Source of the DNA: RACS-047 sp031553855
GTDB lineage: Bacteria; Bacillota; Clostridia; Christensenellales; Pumilibacteraceae
DNA: 64,000 nt
Assembly (NCBI GenBank): GCA_031553855.1
Contig: JAVBKW010000004.1
Location: 62,001 to 126,000 of the forward strand
Direction of reading: 5' to 3'
This document shows, in pieces, positions 22,776 to 31,380 of the stretch. The notes beneath the pieces are model-generated. The model ran no database searches and was not told where the DNA came from. It saw only the letters and a program-made list of their open reading frames with translations. Both the position numbers and the translations under genes were made by a program. Position 1 is the first letter of the stretch; every line of letters begins with the position of its first letter.

Positions 22776-24539
22776 ATGAAAGGAAAAATTATTAAAGTAT
22801 CGGGTCCCTTGATCGTCGCCGAAGGTATGGGCGACGTTAAAATGTACGACGTTGTACGCGTGTCGGAAAAGCGTCTTATCGGCGAGGTTATTGAGCTTCG
22901 CGGCGATAAGGCGTCGATTCAGGTTTACGAGGAAACGAGTATGCTGGGGCCGGGCGAGGAAGTCGTTTCCACGAACGCGCCTCTGTCCGTCGAGCTTGCG
23001 CCGGGGCTTATAGAGGGTATTTTCGACGGTATACAGCGGCCTCTTAACCAGCTTGTGCGCAAAAGCGGCGACCGTATCGGGCGCGGCATCGAGGTCACGG
23101 CTTTAAACCATAATAAAAAATGGCGGTTTGAGGCCGTAAAAAATACGGGTGACGCGGTAGTTGCCGGAGATATTATCGGAACGGTCAAAGAGAACGAGAT
23201 AATCGAGCACCGTATTATGATCCCGTTCGGCGTCGAGGGCAAGCTCACCAAGATTTTTTCCGGCGATTTCACGATCGACGAAATAGTAGCGACGGTTGAG
23301 GATAAAAAGGGCGGAAGCCACTTTATAACGATGCTTCAAAAATGGCCGGTTCGCAAAGGTAGGCCTTATAAGGAAAAAATGGCGCCGTCCGAGCCGCTTA
23401 TCACGGGTCAGCGCGTTATCGACACGCTTTTCCCCGTCGCAAAAGGCGGAGTGGCGGCAGTTCCCGGCCCGTTCGGTTCGGGCAAAACCGTCGTTCAGCA
23501 TCAGATTGCCAAATGGGCGGACGCGGATATTATAGTTTACGTCGGCTGCGGAGAGCGCGGCAACGAAATGACGGACGTTTTGAACGAATTCCCGCATCTT
23601 GCCGATCCTAAAACCGGCCATTCTTTGATGAAACGTACGGTTTTGATCGCCAACACCTCCGATATGCCGGTCGCGGCGCGTGAGGCAAGCATTTATACGG
23701 GTATAACGATAGCCGAATATTTCCGCGATATGGGCTATTCCGTCGCGATAATGGCGGACTCAACGTCGCGCTGGGCGGAGGCATTAAGAGAAATGTCAGG
23801 CCGCTTAGAGGAAATGCCGGGCGAGGAAGGATATCCGGCATATTTATCGTCAAGGCTTGCCGAATTTTACGAAAGAGCGGGCAAAGTCCGGCTTTTAGGC
23901 TCGGATAAACGCGAAGGCGCCGTCACGGCGATAGGCGCGGTGTCGCCTCCGGGCGGCGATATGAGCGAGCCGGTAGCACAAGGAACGCTCAGGATAGTCA
24001 AGGTTTTCTGGGGATTGTCGGCGTCATTAGCATATAAGCGTCATTTCCCGGCTATCGACTGGCTTGCTAGCTATTCTCTTTATTCAGACAGACTCTCGGA
24101 CTGGTACAGCGAAAACATTTCGCCGGAATGGAACGGCTTAAAGCGCGACGCTATGCGCGTACTGCAGCAGGAGGCCGAGCTTGATGAAATTGTGCGCCTT
24201 GTGGGAGTGGAAGCTCTTTCCGACCGCGACCGTTTAACTATGGAAGCGGCAAAAAACATCAGGGAGGACTACCTTCACCAAAACGCTTTCCACGAAACCG
24301 ATACTTATACGTCGGTCACTAAGCAGTATAAAATGCTTAAGCTCATTATCGACTACTATAAGCTAGGCCTATCCGCGCTCGAAAAATCCGCCGCGCTCGA
24401 TGAGATTTTGGACATTCCCTCCAGGGAAAGTATCGGAAGAAGCAAGTATATAACGGAAGAAAATATTACTCGGTTCGACGAAATATACAGACAGATGAAG
24501 TCGGAATTAACGAGCCTTTCAGCTAAAGATCTGTTTTAG
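22776..24539 (+). CDS. atpA: V-type ATP synthase catalytic subunit A
   Basis: Catalytic nucleotide-binding subunit of the A3B3 head. The 587-residue product has the P-loop GPFGSGKTVVQHQ (about 231), the catalytic-glutamate segment GCGERGNEMTDVL, MADSTSRWAEALREMSGRLEEMPGEEGYP and the VGVEALSDRDRLTMEAAKNIREDYL region. The non-homologous insertion typical of A subunits (about 90-190, GKLTKIFSGDFTIDEIVATVE) separates it from F-type beta. The product is full length. It sits between subunits F and B in the standard ntp-type order. Confidence 0.99.
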   Translation: MKGKIIKVSGPLIVAEGMGDVKMYDVVRVSEKRLIGEVIELRGDKASIQVYEETSMLGPGEEVVSTNAPLSVELAPGLIEGIFDGIQRPLNQLVRKSGDRIGRGIEVTALNHNKKWRFEAVKNTGDAVVAGDIIGTVKENEIIEHRIMIPFGVEGKLTKIFSGDFTIDEIVATVEDKKGGSHFITMLQKWPVRKGRPYKEKMAPSEPLITGQRVIDTLFPVAKGGVAAVPGPFGSGKTVVQHQIAKWADADIIVYVGCGERGNEMTDVLNEFPHLADPKTGHSLMKRTVLIANTSDMPVAAREASIYTGITIAEYFRDMGYSVAIMADSTSRWAEALREMSGRLEEMPGEEGYPAYLSSRLAEFYERAGKVRLLGSDKREGAVTAIGAVSPPGGDMSEPVAQGTLRIVKVFWGLSASLAYKRHFPAIDWLASYSLYSDRLSDWYSENISPEWNGLKRDAMRVLQQEAELDEIVRLVGVEALSDRDRLTMEAAKNIREDYLHQNAFHETDTYTSVTKQYKMLKLIIDYYKLGLSALEKSAALDEILDIPSRESIGRSKYITEENITRFDEIYRQMKSELTSLSAKDLF

Positions 24540-24593
24540 GCTGTAAAATTACAATAGACTAAGAAATATGCCGCAAATCACGGGGGTAGATAA

Positions 24594-25979
24594 ATGCTTA
24601 AAGAATACCGCACCATTAAAGAAGTCGTAGGGCCGCTTATGCTTGTAGACGGCGTTACCGGCGTCAAATATAACGAGCTTGTCGAAATAGAACAGGCGGG
24701 CGGAGAGGTCCGGCAGGGAAAAGTGCTGGAGATCAACCGCGACAAGGCGCTTGTGCAGCTTTTTGAAGCGAGCCAAGGGCTTAAAATGTCAACGTCTAAA
24801 GCCCGTTTTTTAGGTAAGTCTATAGAGCTTGCCGTTTCTATGGATATGCTCGGCAGGGTTTTCGACGGCATGGGGCGGCCCTCAGACGGCGGCCCTCAGA
24901 TAATCGCGGAAAAACGCGTAGACGTCAACGGTTCCCCTATCAATCCCGCCGCGCGCGACTACCCCGACGAATTTATCCAAACCGGAGTTTCGGCAATCGA
25001 CGGACTAAACACGCTTGTGCGCGGGCAAAAGCTCCCTGTCTTTTCCGCAAGCGGGCTGCCGCACGCGAATTTAGCGGCGCAGATAGCGCGTCAGGCAAAG
25101 GTTTTGGCGGCCGACACGAAGTTTGCCGTAGTATTTGCCGCCGTCGGAATAACGTACGAGGAAGCGGACTTTTTCGTGTCCGACTTCAAGCGCACCGGCG
25201 CGATAGAAAGAACTGTTTTATTTATGAACCTGGCCTCCGACCCCGCTATCGAGCGTATTTCTACGCCGCGCATGGCGCTTTCGGCGGCTGAATACCTGGC
25301 ATTTGAAAAAGGAATGCACGTGCTAGTAATTATGACGGATATCACAAACTATTGCGAGGCGCTGCGCGAGGTTTCCGCCGCAAGAAAGGAAGTTCCCGGC
25401 CGCCGCGGTTATCCGGGCTACCTCTACACCGACCTTGCCTCGCTCTATGAAAGAGCCGGCAGAATAAAGGGAAAGGAAGGCTCAATAACGCAGATACCTA
25501 TTTTAACTATGCCCGAGGACGACAAAACCCACCCGATCCCCGACCTTACCGGCTATATAACGGAGGGGCAGATAATCCTCTCGCGCGACCTGTATAAAAA
25601 AGGCTACAATCCGCCTATCGACGTTCTGCCCAGCCTTTCGAGGCTCAAAGATAAGGGCATAGGCGCAAATAAAACGCGTGAAGACCACGCCGACACTATG
25701 AATCAGCTGTTCGCCGCATACGCAAGGGGCAAGGAAGCAAAAGAGCTTGCCGCGATTTTAGGCGAGGCTGCCCTCACGCAGGTCGATAAAAAATACGCGC
25801 TTTTTGCCGAGGAGTTCGAGCGCAACTATATTTCTCAAGGTTTCGACGTAAACAGGACTATCGAGGAAACGCTTGATTTGGGCTGGAAGCTTTTGAGCAT
25901 CCTTCCTAAATCCGAACTAAAACGTATCAAGGACGTTTATATCCAGAAGTACTTTAAGGAGACATCGTGGCAAGGTTAG
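24594..25979 (+). CDS. atpB: V-type ATP synthase regulatory subunit B
   Basis: Non-catalytic partner of subunit A in the head. The 461-residue product begins LKEYRTIKEVVGPLMLVDGV and has DGLNTLVRGQKLPVFSASGLPHANLAAQIARQA in the place of a P-loop, which is the normal degenerate site of B subunits, then MTDITNYCEALREVSAARKEVPGRRGYPGYLYTDLASLYERAGR. Length is standard. A GGGGG-type ribosome binding site precedes the ATG. The 3' end overlaps the GTG of subunit D by 13 bp. Confidence 0.99.
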   Translation: MLKEYRTIKEVVGPLMLVDGVTGVKYNELVEIEQAGGEVRQGKVLEINRDKALVQLFEASQGLKMSTSKARFLGKSIELAVSMDMLGRVFDGMGRPSDGGPQIIAEKRVDVNGSPINPAARDYPDEFIQTGVSAIDGLNTLVRGQKLPVFSASGLPHANLAAQIARQAKVLAADTKFAVVFAAVGITYEEADFFVSDFKRTGAIERTVLFMNLASDPAIERISTPRMALSAAEYLAFEKGMHVLVIMTDITNYCEALREVSAARKEVPGRRGYPGYLYTDLASLYERAGRIKGKEGSITQIPILTMPEDDKTHPIPDLTGYITEGQIILSRDLYKKGYNPPIDVLPSLSRLKDKGIGANKTREDHADTMNQLFAAYARGKEAKELAAILGEAALTQVDKKYALFAEEFERNYISQGFDVNRTIEETLDLGWKLLSILPKSELKRIKDVYIQKYFKETSWQG

Positions 25980-26602
25980 CAGTAAATCCTACCAGAATGG
26001 AGCTGCGGCGGCTCAAAACCCGCTTAAAAACCGCCGTTAGGGGGCATAAGCTCTTAAAGGATAAGTCGGACGAAATGGTCCGGCAGTTTATGATATACAT
26101 CAAGCAGAACAAGACGCTCCGCGAGCAAATTGAAACCGAGCTGCCGGGAGCGTTAAAGTCGTTTGTTTTGGCGCGCGCCGTAGCCTCCTCTCAGCAAATA
26201 GAGCAGGCGTTAATGATGCCCTCGGCAACAGTTGCAATCGAAACGGGTACGAAAAACGTTATGGGCGTAGACGTTCCCTCGCTCACTATTACGCCGTCGG
26301 ATTCCGGCTCTCTTCTTCCCTACGCGTTCTCCTCCGTACCCTATGAGCTGGACGAGGCTATTCTTAAAGTTTCCGCGCTCTTAGAAAAAATGCTGCTTTT
26401 AGCGCAGGTCGAAAAAACCTGCAATATGCTCTCCGACGAAATAGAAAAAAACCGCCGCCGCGTCAATGCGCTCGAATACGTGATGATCCCGCAATTAGAG
26501 GAAACAATTAAATATATCCTTATGAAAATGGACGAAAATGAGCGCGCCTCGCTTGTGCGCCTGATGAAAGTAAAAACCATTATCAATAACAGAGAAAACT
26601 AA
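25967..26602 (+). CDS. atpD: V-type ATP synthase subunit D
   Basis: Central rotor shaft, an antiparallel coiled coil comparable to F-type gamma. The 211-residue product starts with NPTRMELRRLKTRLKTAVRGHKLLKDKSDEMVRQF and ends with an EIEKNRRRVNALEYVMIPQLEETIKYILMKMDENERASLVRLMKVK segment, both diagnostic for subunit D. The start is GTG 25967, with AAGGAG six bases upstream inside the atpB gene. It is the last gene of the operon; a terminator follows at 26714. Confidence 0.97.
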   Translation: MARLAVNPTRMELRRLKTRLKTAVRGHKLLKDKSDEMVRQFMIYIKQNKTLREQIETELPGALKSFVLARAVASSQQIEQALMMPSATVAIETGTKNVMGVDVPSLTITPSDSGSLLPYAFSSVPYELDEAILKVSALLEKMLLLAQVEKTCNMLSDEIEKNRRRVNALEYVMIPQLEETIKYILMKMDENERASLVRLMKVKTIINNREN

Positions 26603-26649
26603 TTGTGATTAGTGATGTCGTTAAACCGGCAATTATTAAACCAGCCCAA

Positions 26650-26687
26650 CCGACATTTATTTAAATTAGCCCGACGTCAAATGTCGG
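26650..26687 (+). promoter_or_regulatory. Stem-loop between atpD and the operon terminator
   Basis: CCGACATTT (26650-26658) is exactly complementary to AAATGTCGG (26679-26687) with a 20-base loop. No T run follows. It may be an mRNA 3'-end structure; nothing else is recognisable in 26603-26713. Confidence 0.4.
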
Positions 26688-26713
26688 GGCGTAGGAAAAA
26701 TTTAATTAGAAGA

Positions 26714-26768
26714 AACGCTGAAATAAATACCAGCTTTAGATCAAGGTATTTGTCCGGCGTTTTTTATT
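26714..26768 (+). terminator. Terminator of the V-ATPase operon
   Basis: AACGCTG (26714-26720) pairs with CGGCGTT (26756-26762), and AAATACC pairs with GGTATTT inside it, followed by a T-rich tail. It separates the V-ATPase operon from the GntR operon. Confidence 0.75.
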
Positions 26769-26783
26769 TTTGCAAAATTTCTC

Positions 26784-26830
26784 TTGACACAAGAATATTT
26801 ATGTGTTATGTTAGTTACATAGCTAACTAA
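26784..26830 (+). promoter_or_regulatory. Promoter and palindromic operator of the GntR-ABC operon
   Basis: TTGACA (26784-26789), 17-bp spacer, TATGTT (26807-26812). TTAGTTA (26811-26817) and TAACTAA (26824-26830) form an exact inverted repeat with a 6-bp gap that overlaps the -10 box and the transcription start. This is the expected position of an autorepressor site for the GntR protein encoded next. The downstream leader contains the 18-mer TTTATTCAGCGTTTCCTT (26858-26875). Confidence 0.75.
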
Positions 26831-26904
26831 CCAGTTAACCCAAAAAAACGGCTGCGCTTTATTCAGCGTTTCCTTAATAAATAATTGATCGGGGAGCAAA
26901 AGTA

Positions 26905-27291
26905 TTGAAACTGCAATTCGACAACGAAATAGAAAAGCCGATTTATATTCAGCTTGCCGAGCAGATCGAGGCGGGGATTTTAACGGGGATTTTTGCCGAA
27001 GAAACTCAAATACCTTCCTCGACGGAAATTTCGCTGATGTACAGGATAAACCCAGCCACAATCAATAAGGGGATCAATCTTCTTGTGGACGAGGGCTTGA
27101 TATACAAAAAGCGCGGTATAGGTATGTTTGTGTCGGAAAACGCTAAAAGTATAGCAGCTCAAAAGAGGCGCGGAGCATTTTATGAAGCTTATATTGTTCC
27201 GCTGATTAACGAGGCGAATAATCTCGGAATCAGGGAAGGCGAGTTGATTGATCTTATTAAGAATAAAGGAAAGAAGGAGAACGGCAATTAA
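26905..27291 (+). CDS. GntR-family regulator, YtrA subfamily
   Basis: The 128-residue product has an N-terminal GntR winged helix-turn-helix (EKPIYIQLAEQIEAGILTGIFAEETQIPSSTEISLMYRINPATINKGINLLVDEGLIYKKRGIGMFV, written here only to residue about 77) and a short helical C-terminal part without a ligand-binding domain, as in the YtrA type. The start is TTG 26905 with GGGGAG eight bases upstream. It shares a base with the ATG of the ABC ATPase gene. YtrA-type repressors usually control the ABC exporter encoded with them and respond to cell-envelope stress. Confidence 0.9.
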   Translation: MKLQFDNEIEKPIYIQLAEQIEAGILTGIFAEETQIPSSTEISLMYRINPATINKGINLLVDEGLIYKKRGIGMFVSENAKSIAAQKRRGAFYEAYIVPLINEANNLGIREGELIDLIKNKGKKENGN

Positions 27292-28160
27292 TGAGCAGTA
27301 TTGAAATAAAAAACCTTACTAAAAGCTTTAAAGAAACTGTTGCGCTCAAAAACGTGGACTTAAAATTTGAGTCCGGCAAAATTTATGGCTTATTGGGACG
27401 CAACGGCGCGGGAAAAACAACGCTGATAAACGTTTTGACAAACAGGCTGTTTCCCGATTCGGGCTATATTAATATCGACGGCGAAAGCGTTACGGAAAAC
27501 GACCGTGTTCAAAGTAAAATTTTTTGCATGACCGAAAAAAGCGGGTATCCCTCGGATATGAAGGTTAAAGACGCTTTCAAATGGGTCAAGCTTTATTATC
27601 CGGATTTTGATACGGTTTACGCCGACGGGCTGATAAAGAAGTTCGCTCTCGACACGAAAAAACGGATCAGGGCGCTTTCAACAGGCTACAGCTCGATTTT
27701 AAAGCTTATCATGGCGCTTGCCTCAAACGCGGAGGTCGTGATATTCGACGAGCCTGTGCTTGGATTGGACGCGGGCTTCCGCGACCTGTTTTATAAGGAG
27801 CTTTTGAAAAATTTTGAGCAGAGGCAGAACATCGTCATAGTCTGCACACATCTTATAAGCGAAATTGAAAATATGATCGAACACGCGGTTATAATAAAGC
27901 AGGGCAGCGTGATAGCGTCCTCTCCCGTCGAGGACCTTTTAAAGAACGCCTACACCGTCGCGGGGGAGGCAGGAAAAATCGAGGAATTTTCAAGCGGTAA
28001 GCAGGCTGTACGCACAGAAAAGCTCGGCTCATATTGTACTGCGTCTTTTTTAGGTACGCTCTCTGAGACGGACAAAGCATTCGTCAAAAAGAACAGTCTG
28101 GAAGTGTTCGCGCCAAAGCTTCAGGACCTGTTCGTCAGTATGACAAACCCGGAGGCATAA
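27291..28160 (+). CDS. ABC transporter ATP-binding protein
   Basis: ATPase of an ABC exporter. The 289-residue product has Walker A GRNGAGKTT (about 36-44), the signature LSTGYSS with the following KLIMALA, Walker B VVIFDEPVLGLD, and the switch histidine in CTHLISE. The C-terminal about 80 residues form the extra domain usual for bacitracin- or YtrB-like ATPases. The signature LSTGY replaces the commoner LSGGQ, which is frequent in this subfamily. It is translationally coupled to the GntR gene and followed six bases later by the permease. The substrate is unknown. Confidence 0.93.
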   Translation: MSSIEIKNLTKSFKETVALKNVDLKFESGKIYGLLGRNGAGKTTLINVLTNRLFPDSGYINIDGESVTENDRVQSKIFCMTEKSGYPSDMKVKDAFKWVKLYYPDFDTVYADGLIKKFALDTKKRIRALSTGYSSILKLIMALASNAEVVIFDEPVLGLDAGFRDLFYKELLKNFEQRQNIVIVCTHLISEIENMIEHAVIIKQGSVIASSPVEDLLKNAYTVAGEAGKIEEFSSGKQAVRTEKLGSYCTASFLGTLSETDKAFVKKNSLEVFAPKLQDLFVSMTNPEA

Positions 28161-28166
28161 AGAATT

Positions 28167-28874
28167 ATGGATAGAAGAAAACTTTTAGTTACAAGCGGAT
28201 ACTTTTTTATGAACGTTGTTCCGCAGTTTATTATGGCGTCCGGCATTATGCTCTTAAATACCATTATTGCCGCCATAGTCTCACATTTCACCGACTCCAG
28301 CGGCTCGGGCAGCCCCGACAGCACAGTTTTTTTATTCGCGTTTATATTCGGGCTGGCGTTTTTTGGCCAAAGCTTCAAGTTCGCGCTTATAAACGGCGTT
28401 TCCCGGAAAACTTATTTTTGCGGAATAATGCTGTCTAATCTGGCAACGTCGCTCGCGTGGTCGGTTATCGGACTGATTTTTGCCACGCTCAATCACTTCT
28501 TTGCAAAATCGTTCAACATCTACCAGTTTGTATACAGCTTCAACGTTTGGCACCTGTTTATATGGCTGTTTACGATCGCGCTTTTTTTCAGTATGTTCGG
28601 CTTATTCATACGCATACTCTTCTACCGTTGCAGCAAAAGGACAATGCTTATTATCTGCGCGTCATTATTTATCGGAGTAACTATTCTGACTCTCGCCGGT
28701 ATTTTAAGCCGCGGCGCAATGCTTAGCTCGATCGCTTCATTTTTTGCGTTCATATTCAATCTTAAAGCCGCGTCTCCCGCGCCGTATATATGCGGAGCCT
28801 TCTTCATTCTGCTTGCCGCCGTTCAGTCCGGCGCGATATTCCTTTTGCTGAAAAAGGCGCCTATTAAAGAATAA
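28167..28874 (+). CDS. ABC transporter permease (six-TM)
   Basis: The 235-residue product is strongly hydrophobic, with about six membrane helices (near 12-36, 48-68, 83-107, 124-148, 160-182, 198-228). It pairs with the ATPase encoded just upstream. The sequence has no distinctive family motif; such permeases in GntR/YtrA operons are poorly conserved. The probable role is export or envelope-stress sensing. No clear terminator follows; a weak CCTTA/TAAGG pairing with an A run lies near 28910-28940. Confidence 0.8.
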   Translation: MDRRKLLVTSGYFFMNVVPQFIMASGIMLLNTIIAAIVSHFTDSSGSGSPDSTVFLFAFIFGLAFFGQSFKFALINGVSRKTYFCGIMLSNLATSLAWSVIGLIFATLNHFFAKSFNIYQFVYSFNVWHLFIWLFTIALFFSMFGLFIRILFYRCSKRTMLIICASLFIGVTILTLAGILSRGAMLSSIASFFAFIFNLKAASPAPYICGAFFILLAAVQSGAIFLLLKKAPIKE

Positions 28875-28964
28875 AACCCCTTCTTAAAAACCCCTTATTA
28901 AATTACCTTATGGCCATTAGGCAGCTAAGGGAAAAAAAACTCACAAAAGTTTTTAGTTTTGGTA

Positions 28965-28993
28965 TTTACAATAAATTCCTGCCGTGGTATAAT
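28965..28993 (+). promoter_or_regulatory. hpf promoter
   Basis: TTTACA (28965-28970), a 17-bp spacer and TATAAT (28988-28993), 30 bp before the hpf ATG. Confidence 0.75.
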
Positions 28994-29022
28994 AATCTAA
29001 AGACAATATAAGGAGGCAATTT

Positions 29023-29547
29023 ATGAGAATCGATTTTTTAACTAAAAACTATACCCTTAGCGAGAAGCTGCGCGACCTTATCACAAAAAAGGTCGAAAGG
29101 CTCAACAAGTTCTTTGAGGATGATACTAAAGTCAAGATAATGCTCAAAGAATCCAACGACATCCATACGCTTGAAATAACAATAATTGACGGGGCTGTTA
29201 TGAGGGCGGAGGTGTCGAGCGGCAATATGTACGACAATATCGACGCCGCTTTGCCTAAACTTGAAAAGCAAATCATCCGTCATCACTCAAAGCTTATAAC
29301 AAAAAGTAAAAAGATCCGCGTAAAAGACCTTGATGCCGCCATTACTTCCGCGCCTGAGGAAAAAAAGCGCACAGTAGTTAAATCTAAGTCCTATGAGCTG
29401 ACTCCTATGACTGTTGAGGATGCGATAGAGGAGCTTGAGCTGGTCGGCCATAATTTCTATGTTTTTTTAAACAAAGGCACGAAAAACGTAAACGTTTTGT
29501 ATAAAAGGATCGACGGCGACTACGGGCTTATTGAAACCGTTTCTTAA
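29023..29547 (+). CDS. hpf: Ribosome hibernation-promoting factor, long form
   Basis: Binds the 30S subunit and dimerises 70S ribosomes into inactive 100S particles in stationary phase. The 174-residue product has the N-terminal S30AE domain (about 1-95: RIDFLTKNYTLSEKLRDLITKKVERL and the beta strands up to DNIDAALPKLEKQI), a linker, and the C-terminal dimerisation domain (about 122-174: VVKSKSYELTPMTVEDAIEELELVGHNFYVF). The presence of both domains defines the long form. AAGGAGG precedes the ATG. It is monocistronic between its own promoter and a strong terminator. Confidence 0.97.
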   Translation: MRIDFLTKNYTLSEKLRDLITKKVERLNKFFEDDTKVKIMLKESNDIHTLEITIIDGAVMRAEVSSGNMYDNIDAALPKLEKQIIRHHSKLITKSKKIRVKDLDAAITSAPEEKKRTVVKSKSYELTPMTVEDAIEELELVGHNFYVFLNKGTKNVNVLYKRIDGDYGLIETVS

Positions 29548-29640
29548 AGCAAGCCGTTTCCTTAAAAAGCCGCGTATTATATGCCGCCAAAGAGCCGCAT
29601 TATTAATCGATTTGTAAAAAAATTAACTAAATCACCTGCA

Positions 29641-29681
29641 TTCCGGAACGGCTCGAAAAAACCGTTCCGGAATATTTTTTT
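29641..29681 (+). terminator. hpf terminator
   Basis: A perfect 11-bp stem TTCCGGAACGG (29641-29651) / CCGTTCCGGAA (29662-29672), followed by ATATTTTTTT. Confidence 0.9.
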
Positions 29682-29784
29682 AAAAGCGGTAATTTTTTAT
29701 GTAATTAACGGGACAAGCCGCATATAATATTTTAATGGGCGGGAAAGCATTGTAATATTTTAGTGAAATGCTTATAAAAACATT

Positions 29785-29813
29785 TTGATGTCGGGCTGAA
29801 CCTGTGTTAAAAT
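29785..29813 (+). promoter_or_regulatory. pgi promoter
   Basis: TTGATG (29785-29790), 17-bp spacer, and TAAAAT (29808-29813) with an extended -10 TG two bases upstream. A second TATAAT at 29723-29728 lacks a -35. Confidence 0.55.
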
Positions 29814-29851
29814 GAAATTGTAAGATTTTAAATTTTATCGGAGGGATATTT

Positions 29852-31246
29852 ATGAATCTCAAGTTTGACTACAACAATATGATGGAGTACGCAATCGGCG
29901 ATAAGGGGATCAAGGATTCCGACTTTGTCAAGGATTCTGCGCGTATCAAGAGCGCGTATGAGACGGTAATGGCAAACCGCGGCAAGGGCTGGCAGGAATG
30001 GACGGAGCTTCCCTACATAAAAGAGGATGAGCTGAATGAAATTATTTCTTTTGGCACCGCGATCAAAAATAAAGCGGAAAGCTTTGTTGTTTTGGGTATC
30101 GGCGGCTCGGCGTTAGGCCCCTTGGCTGTTGCAACGGCGCTTTTACACCTACACCATAACGAGCTTCCCAGAGAAAAAAGGAAAGCTCCCAAATTCTATG
30201 TCGAGGACAACGTGGACCCTGAACGCATGACCGCGCTTTTAGACGTTATCGACCTTAACACTGCATATTTCAACGTTATAACAAAGAGCGGCGAAACAAG
30301 CGAAACGCTTTCGCAGTTTCTTATCCTTTACTCGGCTCTGAAGAAAACCGTAGGACTTGAGGAGGCAAGAAAGCGCATAATTGTTACTACGACACTAGGA
30401 AAAGGCACGCTCTACGATATCGCGGTTAAAGAAGGCTTCAAAATTTACGGCTTAGGCAAGGGCGTAGGCGGACGTTTTTCAGTTCTTTCCGCCGTCGGGC
30501 TTGTTCCGTTCGCGGTTTTGGGTTTCGACGTTAAAGACCTTTTAAAGGGCGCGGCGGATATGGCGAGCGCATCGGCTATATGGGACGTTAAGAAAAATCC
30601 CGCGCTTGTGACTGCTTATTTGCAGGTCAAGTCGATGGAGATGGGCAAAAATATGAGCGTTATGATGCCGTACGCCGATAACCTTAAGTTTATGTCGGAT
30701 TTCTATTGCCAGCTGTGGGGCGAATCGCTTGGAAAGGCCGAGGATCTGAACGGTAAAACCGTCAACGTCGGGCAAACTCCCGTTAAGGCGCTCGGCGTAA
30801 CGGATCAACACAGTCAGGTTCAGCTCTACACCGAAGGCCCTTTTGATAAGGTAGTGACTTTCCTTTCGGTAGATAATTATAAAACTACAGAAGTCATCAC
30901 AAACGACGAAACGATAGACGCGTGCGATTTCCTCAAAGGCAGGACGATGAACGAGCTTATCAAGTTCGAGCGCAGAGCAACCCGTTACGCGCTCAAAAAA
31001 GCGCAGCGTTCAAACTTCACAATCATACTTCCCAGAGCCTGCGAGTACACCGTCGGCGAGCTGTTGATGTACTTTATGTACCAGACGGCTTTTGCGGGCG
31101 CGATGATGAATATCGACACCTTCAACCAGCCCGGCGTCGAGGAAGGAAAGAAAGCTACGTTTGCTATGTTCAACAGGGACGGATATGAAGCAAAGCTTGC
31201 CGAAATCAAAGCGGCGGTTAAAAAACACGATTATATTATCGAATAA
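29852..31246 (+). CDS. pgi: Glucose-6-phosphate isomerase
   Basis: Interconverts glucose 6-phosphate and fructose 6-phosphate. The 464-residue product has GIGGSALGP (about 82), the phosphate-binding KSGETSETLSQF, GKGVGGRFSVLSAVGL, DQHSQVQLYTEGP with the catalytic histidine, and the C-terminal TFNQPGVEEGKKA. Length fits the short bacterial form. A strong GGAGGG ribosome binding site precedes the ATG. It is probably monocistronic; no terminator was seen in the 134 bp before the next gene. Confidence 0.98.
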   Translation: MNLKFDYNNMMEYAIGDKGIKDSDFVKDSARIKSAYETVMANRGKGWQEWTELPYIKEDELNEIISFGTAIKNKAESFVVLGIGGSALGPLAVATALLHLHHNELPREKRKAPKFYVEDNVDPERMTALLDVIDLNTAYFNVITKSGETSETLSQFLILYSALKKTVGLEEARKRIIVTTTLGKGTLYDIAVKEGFKIYGLGKGVGGRFSVLSAVGLVPFAVLGFDVKDLLKGAADMASASAIWDVKKNPALVTAYLQVKSMEMGKNMSVMMPYADNLKFMSDFYCQLWGESLGKAEDLNGKTVNVGQTPVKALGVTDQHSQVQLYTEGPFDKVVTFLSVDNYKTTEVITNDETIDACDFLKGRTMNELIKFERRATRYALKKAQRSNFTIILPRACEYTVGELLMYFMYQTAFAGAMMNIDTFNQPGVEEGKKATFAMFNRDGYEAKLAEIKAAVKKHDYIIE

Positions 31247-31380
31247 ACTAAAAAACATTGCTTAATATACCCTTAAATCGTATTTTTTGGCAAAAAAGTA
31301 TCCTCTATTTGACTTGAATTATATTTTAGATTATCGTATAATATTGTTAAATCACAGTCTTAATAAGGAGATAACAATAT

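Noticed and set aside
31352..31361. Third copy of the AACAAGACTGTGA-type end (TCACAGTCTT)
   Set aside because: Only 10 bases match and no opposite arm was found, so chance is likely.
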